Part shown: positions 6,935-15,164 of the stretch, one piece after another
How the letters are laid out: each line of letters starts with the position of its first letter
How positions within the stretch are numbered: position 1 is the first letter of the stretch
DNA from: SVFI01 sp045643145
GTDB taxonomy: Bacteria; Bacillota; Clostridia; Lachnospirales; Lachnospiraceae
Length of the DNA stretch: 23,221 bases
Direction of reading: 5' to 3'
Assembly (NCBI GenBank): GCA_045643145.1
Contig: JAZUKG010000029.1
Coordinates: 1 to 23,221, forward strand
The notes under the pieces: model-generated
Database searches by the model: none
What the model was told of the DNA's origin: nothing
The model's input: only the letters and a program-made list of their open reading frames with translations
Made by a program: the position numbers and the translations under genes

Positions 6935-7661
6935 GAGATTGATTCTTTAAATAGTTTGTGGTCAGTATTTCCTGAATGGTGGTGCTGACCATTTTCTTTT
7001 CTTCTCTGGACATTTCATTCATATAAATCGGTTTTGAATATTCAATGATGACATGTCTGGGTACGATTCTCGGAAACTGCTTTTCAAAAATAGCATCGGA
7101 ATTGTTGGTAGTAACCGGAACAATCGGACATCCGGAACGTTCTGCCATTTTTAAGCTTCCGTCATGGAATGGCAGCAGGACATCCTCGGAACGGTTTCTG
7201 GTTCCTTCCGGATATACATTGACGCTGATTCCGCTTTTTAACAGTTCAATATTATCCTTGATAGTCTGCATACCCTTTTTTAAGTCACTTCTGTCAAGGA
7301 AGGTACAGCTTAAGCAGCTCATCCAGTTGGAAAGAAGCGGATAACGTCTCATTTCCTCTTTGGCTACACAGCCGGTCGGACGGATGGCTTCATGATAGGT
7401 AAGCAGTGTATCAAAATAGCTTCTGTGATTTCCTACATATAAAACCGGAGTATCGGTCGGAATGTTTTCTTTTCCGATGACAGTGATTTTGGTACCGGCT
7501 ACAAAAAGACAAACATTAAAAGCGAATTTGACGATAGCCAGTGAGGATTTATCTCTAAGCGGTTTGTTGCATTTGCCAAGTACCCATTCAATCAGCAATA
7601 GAGGAATGCTGATGATCAGGAACAAAACGACAAAAACAACGATAATGATAAAACGAATCAT
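6927..7661 (-). CDS. plsC: 1-acyl-sn-glycerol-3-phosphate acyltransferase
   Basis: The product is 244 aa. It should acylate lysophosphatidic acid to phosphatidic acid at the membrane. An N-terminal helix (about residues 3-27) anchors it. The PlsC motifs are present in order: NHRSYFD (the HxxxxD catalytic motif), FLDRSD, YPEGTRNRSE, and PIVPVTTNN. ATG 7661 follows AAGGAAG on the minus strand. It is transcribed towards murF and overlaps its end by 8 bases. A minus-strand promoter lies at 7705-7733. Substrate specificity among lyso-acyltransferases cannot be read from the sequence. Confidence 0.88.
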   Translation of the reverse strand: MIRFIIIVVFVVLFLIISIPLLLIEWVLGKCNKPLRDKSSLAIVKFAFNVCLFVAGTKITVIGKENIPTDTPVLYVGNHRSYFDTLLTYHEAIRPTGCVAKEEMRRYPLLSNWMSCLSCTFLDRSDLKKGMQTIKDNIELLKSGISVNVYPEGTRNRSEDVLLPFHDGSLKMAERSGCPIVPVTTNNSDAIFEKQFPRIVPRHVIIEYSKPIYMNEMSREEKKMVSTTIQEILTTNYLKNQSLI

Positions 7662-7704
7662 AGTTTTCTTCCTTTCTTTGACTACATAATCCGTAGCGAA
7701 TTAC

Positions 7705-7733
7705 ATTATATACAAATTTTTTACAATTTACAA
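7705..7733 (-). promoter_or_regulatory. SigA-type promoter of plsC
   Basis: On the minus strand, TTGTAA (7733-7728) and TATAAT (7710-7705) are separated by 17 bases. Transcription would start near 7698, about 37 bases before the plsC start. Confidence 0.65.
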
Positions 7734-7741
7734 GGTGACGG

Positions 7742-7770
7742 TTGTTTTAGAAGTAGGTATGGAGTAAACT
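7742..7770 (+). promoter_or_regulatory. Possible promoter of the pyrC-pyrK-pyrD operon
   Basis: TTGTTT (7742-7747) and TAAACT (7765-7770), each 4 of 6 to consensus, are spaced by 17 bases. A small GAGA/TCTC hairpin (7772-7784) followed by a T7 run (7789-7795) lies in the leader and could be a weak attenuator. No PyrR-binding consensus was recognised. Confidence 0.35.
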
Positions 7771-7859
7771 TGAGATGTAGTCTCGGTATTTTTTTATCAC
7801 TAAAAAAATTGCCGGGCAAAGCGAGTCAGGAAACGATAGAAAGGAGACCGCGAAAAGAT

Positions 7860-9170
7860 ATGATATTTATTAAAAATGCGCAGGTTTTCGATCCACAGGA
7901 CGGAGATCTGGGAGTTCAGAATATTGTAATCACGGGAGATAAAATAGCAGAGATTTCGGCTTCGATTTCCCAGGAGGATGCAAAAAGAAAAGCACAACAG
8001 GCAGGAGAGGAAATAGAGATTATTGATGCCGCCGGATTAAAGGTCGGACCGGGCCTGGTGGATGTGCATGTACATTTCAGAGATCCGGGCTTTACTTATA
8101 AAGAAGATATTGAAACCGGAGCATGTGCAGCAGCCAGAGGCGGTGTTACTACTGTCGTACTGATGGCAAATACCAAGCCGACAGTAGACAATGAAGAGAC
8201 TCTTGCCTATGTCTTGAATAAAGGAAAAGAAACCAAAATCAGAGTACACAGCTGCGCCAGCATTACCAAAAGCCTGAAGGGTGAGGAAATGACCGATATG
8301 CCGGGGCTCAAGGCAAAGGGAGCCGTTGGCTTTACCGATGACGGAATTCCGATTCTGTCTGCAGAGCTGGTGAGAAAGGCAATGGAAAAAGCAGCTAAGC
8401 TACAGGTTCCGCTTAGCTTTCATGAAGAGGATCCTGCATATATCGAAAATAATGGTGTAAACAGAGGAAAAGCCAGTGAGCATTATCAAATCGGCGGTTC
8501 TGACAGAATGGCAGAAATTTCTCTGGTAAAAAGAGATTTGGAAATTGCACTGGAAACAGGAGCAGATTTTGAAGTACAGCATATCAGTGCCATGGAAAGT
8601 GTGGAGCTTGTCAGACAGGCAAAGAAACGCGCCAAAGAAATGGGCATGGACAATATTCATGCAGAAGCAACACCGCATCATTTTACATTGACTGAGGATG
8701 CTGTGATCCAGCACGGAACACTGGCCAAAATGAACCCGCCTCTTCGAACAGAAGCAGACAGACTGGCTATCATCGAAGGCTTAAAGGACGGTACCATTGA
8801 TATCATTGCTACCGACCATGCACCGCATCATGCAGATGAAAAGGCAAAAGCAATCACAGAAGCACCGAGCGGAATCATAGGACTGGAAACCGCCTTCTCT
8901 TTGGCAGTTACTTCTCTGATTAAAGAGGGACATTTAAGCTATCCGCAGCTTTTTGACAGAATGAGCCTGGCTCCGGCTAAAATGTATCATCTGCCTTACG
9001 GACGAGTAGCCGTGGGGGCACTTGCCGACCTGATTTTATTTGATGATAACCAAAAAGAAGTATACGACGAATTTTTATCAAAATCCTCAAATTCTCCGTT
9101 TAGGAATCAGGCTCTTTATGGTAAGATAGAAATGACCATTTGCGGCGGAGAAATTATTTATACAGCATAG
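7860..9170 (+). CDS. pyrC: Dihydroorotase (class I)
   Basis: The product is 436 aa. It closes carbamoyl-aspartate to dihydroorotate, the third pyrimidine step. ATG 7860 (MIFIKNAQVFDPQDG) fits the family N-terminus. AAGGAG at 7841-7846 is 13 bases away, which is long. The frame is open upstream to TTG 7770, but that extension is not family-like. Metal ligands are clear: H70 and H72 in DVHVHFRDPG, D160 in GFTDDG, H188 in SFHEE, H241 in VQHIS, and D319 in ATDHAPH. A short charged insert (AKRKAQQAGEE, residues 41-51) sits before the barrel. pyrK follows after 78 bases. Confidence 0.93.
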   Translation: MIFIKNAQVFDPQDGDLGVQNIVITGDKIAEISASISQEDAKRKAQQAGEEIEIIDAAGLKVGPGLVDVHVHFRDPGFTYKEDIETGACAAARGGVTTVVLMANTKPTVDNEETLAYVLNKGKETKIRVHSCASITKSLKGEEMTDMPGLKAKGAVGFTDDGIPILSAELVRKAMEKAAKLQVPLSFHEEDPAYIENNGVNRGKASEHYQIGGSDRMAEISLVKRDLEIALETGADFEVQHISAMESVELVRQAKKRAKEMGMDNIHAEATPHHFTLTEDAVIQHGTLAKMNPPLRTEADRLAIIEGLKDGTIDIIATDHAPHHADEKAKAITEAPSGIIGLETAFSLAVTSLIKEGHLSYPQLFDRMSLAPAKMYHLPYGRVAVGALADLILFDDNQKEVYDEFLSKSSNSPFRNQALYGKIEMTICGGEIIYTA

Positions 9171-9248
9171 TTTTTTTGCATAAAGTGGCAGGAAAAGAAT
9201 ATATTCGGACAAAGTCCGGGATAAAATAGATTCGGAAAGGAAAACAAT

Positions 9249-10037
9249 ATGGCGAATAAGAAAAAAGTATCAGCAAATGTATTCAGACAGGATGAAATTG
9301 CACAGGATATTTATGATTTATGGGTGGAAACGGATTTGGCACAGCAGGCAAAACCGGGTCAGTTTGTCAGCCTGTATCCAAAGAATCAGTCAACACTTCT
9401 TCCTCGTCCAATCAGTATCTGTGAAGCAGACAAGGAAAACAACAGACTTCGTATGGTATATCGTGTGATGGGACAGGGTACCAAAGAGTTTGCTACCTAT
9501 CATACAGGAGACAGCATTGCAGTTCTCGGTACACTCGGAAACGGATATGATTTAGAAAAAGCCGACGGCAAAACTGTATTCTTAATGGGAGGCGGAATCG
9601 GAATTCCTCCTATGCTGGAACTGGCAAAGAGACTAAAGGAAAGAGGAAAAACGCAGGAAATCATCGCTGTACTCGGATACAGAAACGAATTATTCCTTTT
9701 AGAGGATTTCGAAAAATATGCAACTGTTTATGTGGCAACAGAAGACGGCAGCAAAGGAAGCAAAGGAACTGTCATGGATGCAATCAGTGAAAACGGATTA
9801 AAGGCAGACATGATTATGGCCTGCGGACCGATGCCAATGCTGCGTGCTATCAAAAAGTTTGCTATGGATAACGAAATGGAGGCATATATCTCATTAGAAG
9901 AAAGAATGGCCTGTGGTGTCGGAGCATGTTTAGGATGCGTAGTAAAGACAGAGCATGTGGATCATCATTCACATGTAAACAATGCCAGAATCTGTACAGA
10001 CGGACCAGTTTATGATGCAAAGGAGGTTATGATTTAA
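9249..10037 (+). CDS. pyrK: Dihydroorotate dehydrogenase electron-transfer subunit
   Basis: The product is 262 aa. It carries FAD and a [2Fe-2S] cluster and passes electrons from dihydroorotate (via PyrD) to NAD+. Visible features are the FAD-binding RPIS (53-56), the nucleotide-binding GGGIGIPP (114-121), ACGPMPML (191-198), and the cluster cysteines C222, C227, C230 and C249 in the pattern CGVGACLGC...C. It starts at ATG 9249 after GGAAAGGAAAA. Its stop overlaps the pyrD start by one base (TAATG), so translation is coupled. Its presence shows that PyrD is the class 1B, NAD-dependent type. Confidence 0.94.
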   Translation: MANKKKVSANVFRQDEIAQDIYDLWVETDLAQQAKPGQFVSLYPKNQSTLLPRPISICEADKENNRLRMVYRVMGQGTKEFATYHTGDSIAVLGTLGNGYDLEKADGKTVFLMGGGIGIPPMLELAKRLKERGKTQEIIAVLGYRNELFLLEDFEKYATVYVATEDGSKGSKGTVMDAISENGLKADMIMACGPMPMLRAIKKFAMDNEMEAYISLEERMACGVGACLGCVVKTEHVDHHSHVNNARICTDGPVYDAKEVMI

Positions 10038-10942
10038 TGAATACAAAAGTTACCATTGCAGGAGTTACATTTAATAACCCGGTTATGACAGCATCAGGAA
10101 CCTTTGGTTCCGGTATGGAATATAGTGAATTTGTAGATTTAAACCGTCTTGGCGGTGTAGTAACAAAGGGAGTAGCCAATGTACCATGGCCGGGAAACCC
10201 AACCCCAAGAGTATGTGAAACCTATGGCGGTATGTTAAATGCCATCGGACTTCAAAATCCGGGTATCGATGTATTTATTGAGCGTGACCTGGCATTTTTG
10301 AAAGCATATGATACCAAGGTTATCGTAAATGTATGCGGAAAAAGCATCGCAGATTATGTAGAAGTAGTAGAAAGACTCGGAAACGAAGACAGAGTAGATA
10401 TGCTCGAAATCAATGTTTCCTGTCCAAATGTAAAGGAAGGCGCGATTGCCTTTGGACAAAAAGCAGATGCTCTTTTTGAGATTACTCAGGAAATTAAAAA
10501 GAAAGCAAAACAGCCGGTTATCATGAAGCTTAGCCCAAATGTAACAGATATTACAGAAATGGCAAAGGCAGCAGAGGCAGCGGGAGCAGATGCTCTGTCT
10601 CTAATCAATACTTTGACCGGAATGAAGATTGATATTCATAAAAGAAAGTTTGCACTGGCTAACAAGACCGGCGGTATGAGTGGCCCTGCAATCAAACCGA
10701 TTGCGGTTCGTATGGTATATCAGGCCAGTCATGCAGTAAAGATTCCGGTAATCGGAATGGGTGGTATTTCCAATGCAGAGGATGCGATTGAATTTATGAT
10801 GGCAGGTGCCTCAGCGGTATCCATCGGAGCCATGAACTTTATCAATCCGTATGCCACAGTAGAAACCGTAGAAGGAATCGAAGCCTTTATGAAGGAAAAC
10901 AAGATCGAAGATATCAATGACATCATCGGATGTGTTGAATAA
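10037..10942 (+). CDS. pyrD: Dihydroorotate dehydrogenase class 1B, catalytic subunit
   Basis: The product is 301 aa. It oxidises dihydroorotate to orotate with FMN, in complex with PyrK. Landmarks are the FMN-binding TKG around K44, NAIGLQNPG (68-76), the catalytic Cys129 in NVSCPN, KLSPN, INTLTGM, GGMSGPAIKP and the phosphate-binding IGMGGISNAEDA. The use of Cys (not Ser) as base marks class 1. AAGGAGG (10020-10026) lies inside the end of pyrK. The gene ends shortly before a long terminator hairpin. Confidence 0.95.
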   Translation: MNTKVTIAGVTFNNPVMTASGTFGSGMEYSEFVDLNRLGGVVTKGVANVPWPGNPTPRVCETYGGMLNAIGLQNPGIDVFIERDLAFLKAYDTKVIVNVCGKSIADYVEVVERLGNEDRVDMLEINVSCPNVKEGAIAFGQKADALFEITQEIKKKAKQPVIMKLSPNVTDITEMAKAAEAAGADALSLINTLTGMKIDIHKRKFALANKTGGMSGPAIKPIAVRMVYQASHAVKIPVIGMGGISNAEDAIEFMMAGASAVSIGAMNFINPYATVETVEGIEAFMKENKIEDINDIIGCVE

Positions 10943-10978
10943 AAAGCTTGAATGAATAATTTGAGATAAGTAGTTCTA

Positions 10979-11035
10979 AACTCTCTGTTTTTTTCATACG
11001 ATACAACAAGTATGGAAAAATCAGGGAGTTTTTTT
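10979..11035 (+). terminator. Terminator of the pyr operon that also contains the sipL ribosome site
   Basis: A 21-position stem forms between 10979-10999 (AACTCTCTG...CATAC) and 11010-11030 (GTATG...CAGGGAGTT), with 18 Watson-Crick matches, a 10-nt loop (11000-11009) and T7 at 11029-11035. The GGGAG at 11024-11028 is also the only ribosome site before the sipL ATG at 11036, so one element both ends pyrD transcripts and can mask that site. Confidence 0.8.
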
Positions 11036-12604
11036 ATGGAGCTTGTTCAAAAGAATATACACATGGAAGAAGAAAGCTTTGCTGTTTTTACGCAGATATC
11101 AGTTGACAGTGATGTAAACCTAAAGGATGTGTGTCCGGATATGAGTCAAATCATCCTCAAGGAAGGACAGCCCTTTTTAGAAGCAAAGGCTGTGGGGAAA
11201 GACAGTATTTTGGTAAAGGGTTATATTCAGATTGATATTTTATATGTATCGGATGAGGATCCGGCGCATTTAGCCGGAATGCAGGGTATAGCGGAGGTGG
11301 AACAGACCGTGTATCATAGCGGAATTTTGCCCTCAGATCAGCTAGAAACAGAATGTTGTCTGTCCTCACTTTCTGCAGAAATGATTCACTCCAGAAAGAT
11401 TGGTGTCAGAGCAGGGCTTGATGTGTGGATTCGAAGCAGTCATTTGCATGATGAAGTGATTACAACGGATGTCATTTTGGACGAGGGAGAAATGGCGGAG
11501 CTGAAAAAGGAAACTGCCAAAATTAACTGCCTCAAGGGAATGACCAATGAGACTGTGAATATTGCTAAGGAAATCACACTGCCGGGAGCATACGGAAATA
11601 TTTACAGGATTCTTTTTTGGCATGCTTCTTTGTGGAATCAGGAATACAGACTGCTGGATGGTCAGTTAGAAATGACAGGCTCAGTCAAGCTGTTTGTGTT
11701 ATATGAAAGCGAGGATTCCAAGGAGCCTGTTCAGTGCTATGAATCCATGTTGGCCTTTGAGGAAATCGTGGAACTGGATTTTGCAGATTCCAAGGGCATT
11801 TTGGATATTTCAGACAGGCTGATAAAAAAAGAACTGGAAATCAAAAAGGATGAGGACGGCGAGGACCGAGTGCTGGGACTTCGTATGGTTTTGGGTATCA
11901 GTCCAAAGGTATATGAAGAGGAAGAAACCGAGTACTTATGTGATGCCTACGGAATAGAAAGGAGCCTTAAGACACAGATCAAAGAGGCGGTCTTTCGAAG
12001 TATCCTTTATCAGGCGGACGGACAGATTTATTTAGAAGAAGTAATGGATTTGACAGAAAACTCAGCGGTGCAAAAGCTTTTGTTTTCAGGGGCGGAGCTT
12101 TCTGTAAAAGAAAGCAAAGTACAGGATGAAAAGCTTTTGATAGATGGCAATTGCAGAGTGAATCTGTTGTATTTGGTACAGGATGAGACGCTGCCATACC
12201 GAGCCTGCGGGCAAAGTTTTGCGTTCCATCATGAAATGGAAATCAAGAATCTGACCGGTCAGCCTCTGAAAAAACTGATGCTAAAGACGGTATCGGTCCA
12301 AACGGTACTGATGGATGAAAAAAAGGTGGCACTTCGCATCAGCGCGAGTGTAAAGGGACTGGTTTTTCAAGAGCCGAAAGTGACCCTGATTCAGGATATG
12401 TCCTATGCCGAAAATGCAGAAACGCCAAAAGAAAAAAGACCAGGATTTGTCGTATACATGGTCAAGGATACAGATACTCTGTATGAGATCGGAAAACAGT
12501 ACCGGGTGCCGATCAAGCAGATTTTACAGCAAAATGAAAAGAGTGATGACAGCATTCGAAGCGGCGAAAAACTGCTGATTATGCCGGATTTTAGCAGGGA
12601 GTGA
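11036..12604 (+). CDS. sipL: Spore coat morphogenesis protein SipL-type (DUF3794 plus LysM)
   Basis: The product is 522 aa. The ATG at 11036 is chosen because GGGAG (11024-11028) lies 7 bases before it. An in-frame ATG at 11012 lies inside the terminator stem and lacks a site. The long beta-rich body repeats the DUF3794 pattern (FxVxxQISVDSDVNLKDVCPDMSQIIL; LPYRACGQSFAFHHEMEI). The last 50 residues are a LysM domain (VYMVKDTDTLYEIGKQYRVP..., 473-517). This architecture and length are those of SipL, the clostridial partner of SpoIVA that localises the coat around the forespore. Mother-cell expression under sigma-E is known for the family; I see no such promoter clearly here. Confidence 0.8.
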   Translation: MELVQKNIHMEEESFAVFTQISVDSDVNLKDVCPDMSQIILKEGQPFLEAKAVGKDSILVKGYIQIDILYVSDEDPAHLAGMQGIAEVEQTVYHSGILPSDQLETECCLSSLSAEMIHSRKIGVRAGLDVWIRSSHLHDEVITTDVILDEGEMAELKKETAKINCLKGMTNETVNIAKEITLPGAYGNIYRILFWHASLWNQEYRLLDGQLEMTGSVKLFVLYESEDSKEPVQCYESMLAFEEIVELDFADSKGILDISDRLIKKELEIKKDEDGEDRVLGLRMVLGISPKVYEEEETEYLCDAYGIERSLKTQIKEAVFRSILYQADGQIYLEEVMDLTENSAVQKLLFSGAELSVKESKVQDEKLLIDGNCRVNLLYLVQDETLPYRACGQSFAFHHEMEIKNLTGQPLKKLMLKTVSVQTVLMDEKKVALRISASVKGLVFQEPKVTLIQDMSYAENAETPKEKRPGFVVYMVKDTDTLYEIGKQYRVPIKQILQQNEKSDDSIRSGEKLLIMPDFSRE

Positions 12605-12610
12605 TTTTGC

Positions 12611-12660
12611 CGCGGGCCGGCATCGGGAGCCAAGCCGCGGGTGCAATCAAAAGAATTGCA
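12611..12660 (+). repeat. GC-rich hairpin element (copy 1) between sipL and ispE
   Basis: The segment is unusually GC-rich for its surroundings, with two CCGCGG palindromes (near 12610-12615 and 12635-12640) that can pair with each other. They are followed by TGCAAT/ATTGCA (12642-12647 with 12655-12660). The 3' part, 12634-12659, matches 21161-21186 at 23 of 26 positions, including the 19-mer GTGCAATCAAAAGAATTGC. Confidence 0.7.
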
Positions 12661-12736
12661 TTTTGAGAAAAGAAAGTATATATTAAAATTGTATACAAAA
12701 AACAATTTAAGGCCATGCTATAAAGTGGAGAAGAAC

Positions 12737-13597
12737 ATGAATCAGGTAACGAGAAAAGCATATGCAAAGATAAACTTAGGACTGGATGTAGTAGGTGTCT
12801 TGCCAAATGGTTATCATGAGGTAAAGATGATCATGCAAAATGTCGGTGTATATGACACTCTGACTTTTACAAAGCGTGAGGATGATAAAATCGAGATTTA
12901 CTGCAATGACGAAGCAGTAGGTCCTTGTGAGGATAATTTAATTTACAAAGCGATTATGCTGCTGAGAAAACTGTCACCAAATCAGATAGGTATTTCCGTA
13001 AATCTGGAAAAGAATATACCAATCGCAGCAGGTATGGCAGGAGGCTCGTCGGATGCAGCCGCGACTCTTTTAGGAGTCAATGAATTATTGGAGCTTGGCA
13101 TCAGCGAAGAAGTGCTGATGAGAGAAAGTGTAGCAATCGGAGCAGATGTTCCGTACTGCGTGCTGGGAAAAACAGCTCTGTCAGAGGGAATCGGAGAAAA
13201 ACTGACTCAGATTCCGATGCCTCCGCAGGCGCATCTGGTAGTAGCAAAACCGGATTTGTATGTTCCGACTCCGGGGGTATATAAAAAGCTGGATGCGATC
13301 GGAGAATACGCACATCCGGACATTGACGGAATATTAGATGCCATTAAAAATCAGGATTTAAAGACTATGACCCAAAAGCTGGATAATGTACTGGCACTGG
13401 TAACAGAAGCAGAGAATCCGGTAATTACTCAGGTGAAGGATGTTTTGGTCAGCGAAGGAGCACTTGGCGCACTGATGAGCGGAAGCGGTCCGAGTGTGTT
13501 TGCTATTTTTGAGGAAAAAGAAGTGGCCGAAAAGGCAGCAGATAAACTGAGAGAAGCAGGGCTTAGCAAGCAGATTTTTGTAACTCAGTTTGTATAA
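12737..13597 (+). CDS. ispE: 4-diphosphocytidyl-2-C-methyl-D-erythritol kinase
   Basis: The product is 286 aa. It phosphorylates CDP-methylerythritol in the MEP isoprenoid pathway. The start is ATG 12737 after GTGGAGAAG; the frame is open further upstream into the GC-rich repeat, but the family begins at 'RKAYAKINLGLDV'. The GHMP kinase marks are present: catalytic K11 in AKINLGL, the ATP loop IPIAAGMAGGSSDAAAT (94-110), D137 in GADVPYC, and the C-terminal GALMSGSGPSVFAIF. The GntR gene follows 26 bases later, probably in the same transcript. Confidence 0.94.
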   Translation: MNQVTRKAYAKINLGLDVVGVLPNGYHEVKMIMQNVGVYDTLTFTKREDDKIEIYCNDEAVGPCEDNLIYKAIMLLRKLSPNQIGISVNLEKNIPIAAGMAGGSSDAAATLLGVNELLELGISEEVLMRESVAIGADVPYCVLGKTALSEGIGEKLTQIPMPPQAHLVVAKPDLYVPTPGVYKKLDAIGEYAHPDIDGILDAIKNQDLKTMTQKLDNVLALVTEAENPVITQVKDVLVSEGALGALMSGSGPSVFAIFEEKEVAEKAADKLREAGLSKQIFVTQFV

Positions 13598-13623
13598 AGC
13601 AAAAAGAAGGTGTCAGGAAACTT

Positions 13624-14301
13624 ATGAAAGATATCATGCAGGAATATATGAATGAATACCTGCCTTTAAGAGATGTAGTTTTTCGTACTCTGAGACAGGG
13701 AATTCTGACAGGGGAATTAAAACCGGGAGAACGCTTGATGGAAATTCATCTGGCAGATCGACTGGGAGTCAGCAGAACACCGATTCGTGAGGCAATCCGC
13801 AAGCTGGAGCTCGAGGGACTGGTTACGATGGTTCCGCGAAAGGGTGCGGAGGTTGCCAAGATTTCTGCCAAGAATTTAAAGGATGTTTTAGAGGTCAGAG
13901 TAGCACTGGAAACCCTGGCGATTCGTCTCGCATGTGAGCGAATTACACCGGAAGGGCTTGAGGAGCTCAAGCAGGCCTGTGATAATTTTGAACAGACTAC
14001 CAAAAATGACAGCATGGATGTAACCAGCATTACCAAGGCAGATGTGGCACTTCATGATGTCATTGTCAGAGCGACCGGAAATGAACGACTGACGCAGATG
14101 ATTTACAATCTGCAGGAGCAGATGTATCGTTATCGATTTGAATATATCAAGGATACCGCTTATCATGCTCTGCTGATTCAGGAACATACCAGAATCTATG
14201 AAAGCATTCGTGACGGTCAGGTCGATAAAGCAGTAGAAGAGATTACAAAGCATATTGAAAATCAGCTTCATACGATTATCAAACAGCTGGAAACTGAATA
14301 A
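13624..14301 (+). CDS. GntR-family transcriptional regulator, FCD (FadR) subgroup
   Basis: The product is 225 aa. The N-terminal winged helix (about 12-80) has the GntR signature LKPGERLMEIHLADRLGVSRTPIREAIRKLELEGLV. The C-terminal FCD domain is helical and keeps the metal or ligand pocket residues D140, H144, H188 and H210 (DVALHD, QEHTRI, TKHIEN). It should bind DNA as a dimer and respond to a small acid. The ligand and targets are not visible. It lies just behind ispE with no terminator between. Confidence 0.88.
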   Translation: MKDIMQEYMNEYLPLRDVVFRTLRQGILTGELKPGERLMEIHLADRLGVSRTPIREAIRKLELEGLVTMVPRKGAEVAKISAKNLKDVLEVRVALETLAIRLACERITPEGLEELKQACDNFEQTTKNDSMDVTSITKADVALHDVIVRATGNERLTQMIYNLQEQMYRYRFEYIKDTAYHALLIQEHTRIYESIRDGQVDKAVEEITKHIENQLHTIIKQLETE

Positions 14302-14338
14302 AGAAAGAAAATCTGTGCATACTCCCTATAGAGTAATT

Positions 14339-14392
14339 TCAAGTAGTATATGAAAACAGTGAATGGCCTCGATTGTAAACAATCGACGCAAA
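14339..14392 (+). repeat. 54-bp repeat with CGATTG hairpin (copy B)
   Basis: This copy matches 4406-4459 at 51 of 54 positions. The hairpin CGATTG-TAAA-CAATCG is at 14370-14385 and is followed 5 bases later by AAAGGAG, the ribosome site for the gene at 14405. A small ACTC/GAGT hairpin (14321-14334) precedes the repeat. Confidence 0.85.
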
Positions 14393-14404
14393 AGGAGTGT
14401 GTAT

Positions 14405-14719
14405 ATGAGAAAAAGAAAATGGAAGGAATCGATAAAGCTTGGTTTCTATCTCGTGATGAGTACGGTTTACATGGCAGCTTTTTTCTTTGGAATTTTATTT
14501 CAGGGAGACGGCGATTTAGAACCGGGAATGGTATATGTATACGATCAACAGGAGTCCGAACCGGAACCGATTCAGCTTCGATTTTTCCTGTGCGATGCAC
14601 TGGATGACAGGTTTTTAAAAGCCGGTGTAAAAGAAGGTAGTGTAAAGGAAACAGAAGGAATATTGAATGACAGAAGAAGTAATGATTGCAATGCATACTG
14701 TTCAGTACGATACCGATGA
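14405..14719 (+). CDS. Small single-helix membrane protein, unknown function
   Basis: The product is 104 aa. ATG 14405 follows AAAGGAG (14391-14397); in-frame ATGs upstream (14363) fall inside the repeat and lack a site. A basic N-terminus (RKRKWKES) is followed by a membrane helix (about residues 12-31, GFYLVMSTVYMAAFFFGILF) and an acidic, probably external tail. The last 53 bases overlap the next gene in another frame, and the end (DRRSNDCNAYCSVRYR) looks like out-of-frame translation, so the conserved part may end earlier. I do not recognise a family. Confidence 0.55.
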   Translation: MRKRKWKESIKLGFYLVMSTVYMAAFFFGILFQGDGDLEPGMVYVYDQQESEPEPIQLRFFLCDALDDRFLKAGVKEGSVKETEGILNDRRSNDCNAYCSVRYR

Positions 14720-15074
14720 CACAGTAGAGCTTATTTGCAAGGGGAAATATACAAAAAAAGAAGATGCGGAGTTTGTCATCTTTGATCAGGTAGAAGAAGA
14801 CCAGGTCGTAAAAAATCTGATTAAATTCTCAGACGGATATCTCAAGGTACATAAAAAGGGTGCAATCCAATCGGATATGGAATTTATGCTGCATAGAACA
14901 AATGCCAGTTTTTATGTTACACCTTTTGGCACAATGGATATTTCGACCCGGACAAACAGCATTACCACAAAACGAACTGAGGATAAAATAGAGATTGAGG
15001 TCATATACGATCTGACAATCAATCAGCAGTTTTTATCAAAATGTATGGTTTTAATCACGATTACAGCCTGTTAA
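14667..15074 (+). CDS. DUF1934 family protein (YwiB-like beta-barrel)
   Basis: The product is 135 aa. ATG 14667 follows AGAAGGA with 7-base spacing. The protein is rich in beta strands, with features typical of DUF1934: an early YDTDDTVELICKGKY strand pair, IKFSDGYLKVHKKG, TPFGTMDISTRTNSI, and a final IEVIYDLTINQ segment. Members are small cytoplasmic barrels of unknown function found across Firmicutes. It overlaps the preceding small gene by 53 bases, which suggests translational coupling. A two-way terminator follows. Confidence 0.8.
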   Translation: MTEEVMIAMHTVQYDTDDTVELICKGKYTKKEDAEFVIFDQVEEDQVVKNLIKFSDGYLKVHKKGAIQSDMEFMLHRTNASFYVTPFGTMDISTRTNSITTKRTEDKIEIEVIYDLTINQQFLSKCMVLITITAC

Positions 15075-15118
15075 TAAGCAAAACAGAAATGAATATAAAG
15101 AATACAAAGAATATAAAA

Positions 15119-15152
15119 AAAGAAAGGATACGCTTTTGCGTATCCTTTTCCA
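15119..15152. terminator. Bidirectional Rho-independent terminator
   Basis: AAAGGATACGC (15123-15133) pairs perfectly with GCGTATCCTTT (15138-15148) around the loop TTTT. There are T runs on the + side and an A-rich stretch (15115-15120) that serves the minus-strand gene. It separates the convergent genes ending at 15074 and 15165. Confidence 0.9.
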
Positions 15153-15164
15153 ATTTCTGATTTC

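Noticed and set aside
7770..7859. PyrR-type attenuator or N-terminal extension of pyrC
   Set aside because: I found no PyrR binding-loop consensus, only a 4-bp hairpin with a T run, and the extension does not resemble dihydroorotase.
9206..9218. CGGAC/GTCCG hairpin between pyrC and pyrK as a terminator
   Set aside because: The stem is only 5 bp and no T run follows, so a terminator is not supported.
10729..10926. Minus-strand frame inside pyrD
   Set aside because: It is a mirror of the conserved pyrD frame with no ribosome site or promoter.
14350..14607. Frames starting at 14350 and 14363 inside repeat copy B
   Set aside because: The first is a different frame over a real gene. The second is an N-terminal extension into the repeat; AAAGGAG at 14391-14397 sets the start at 14405.
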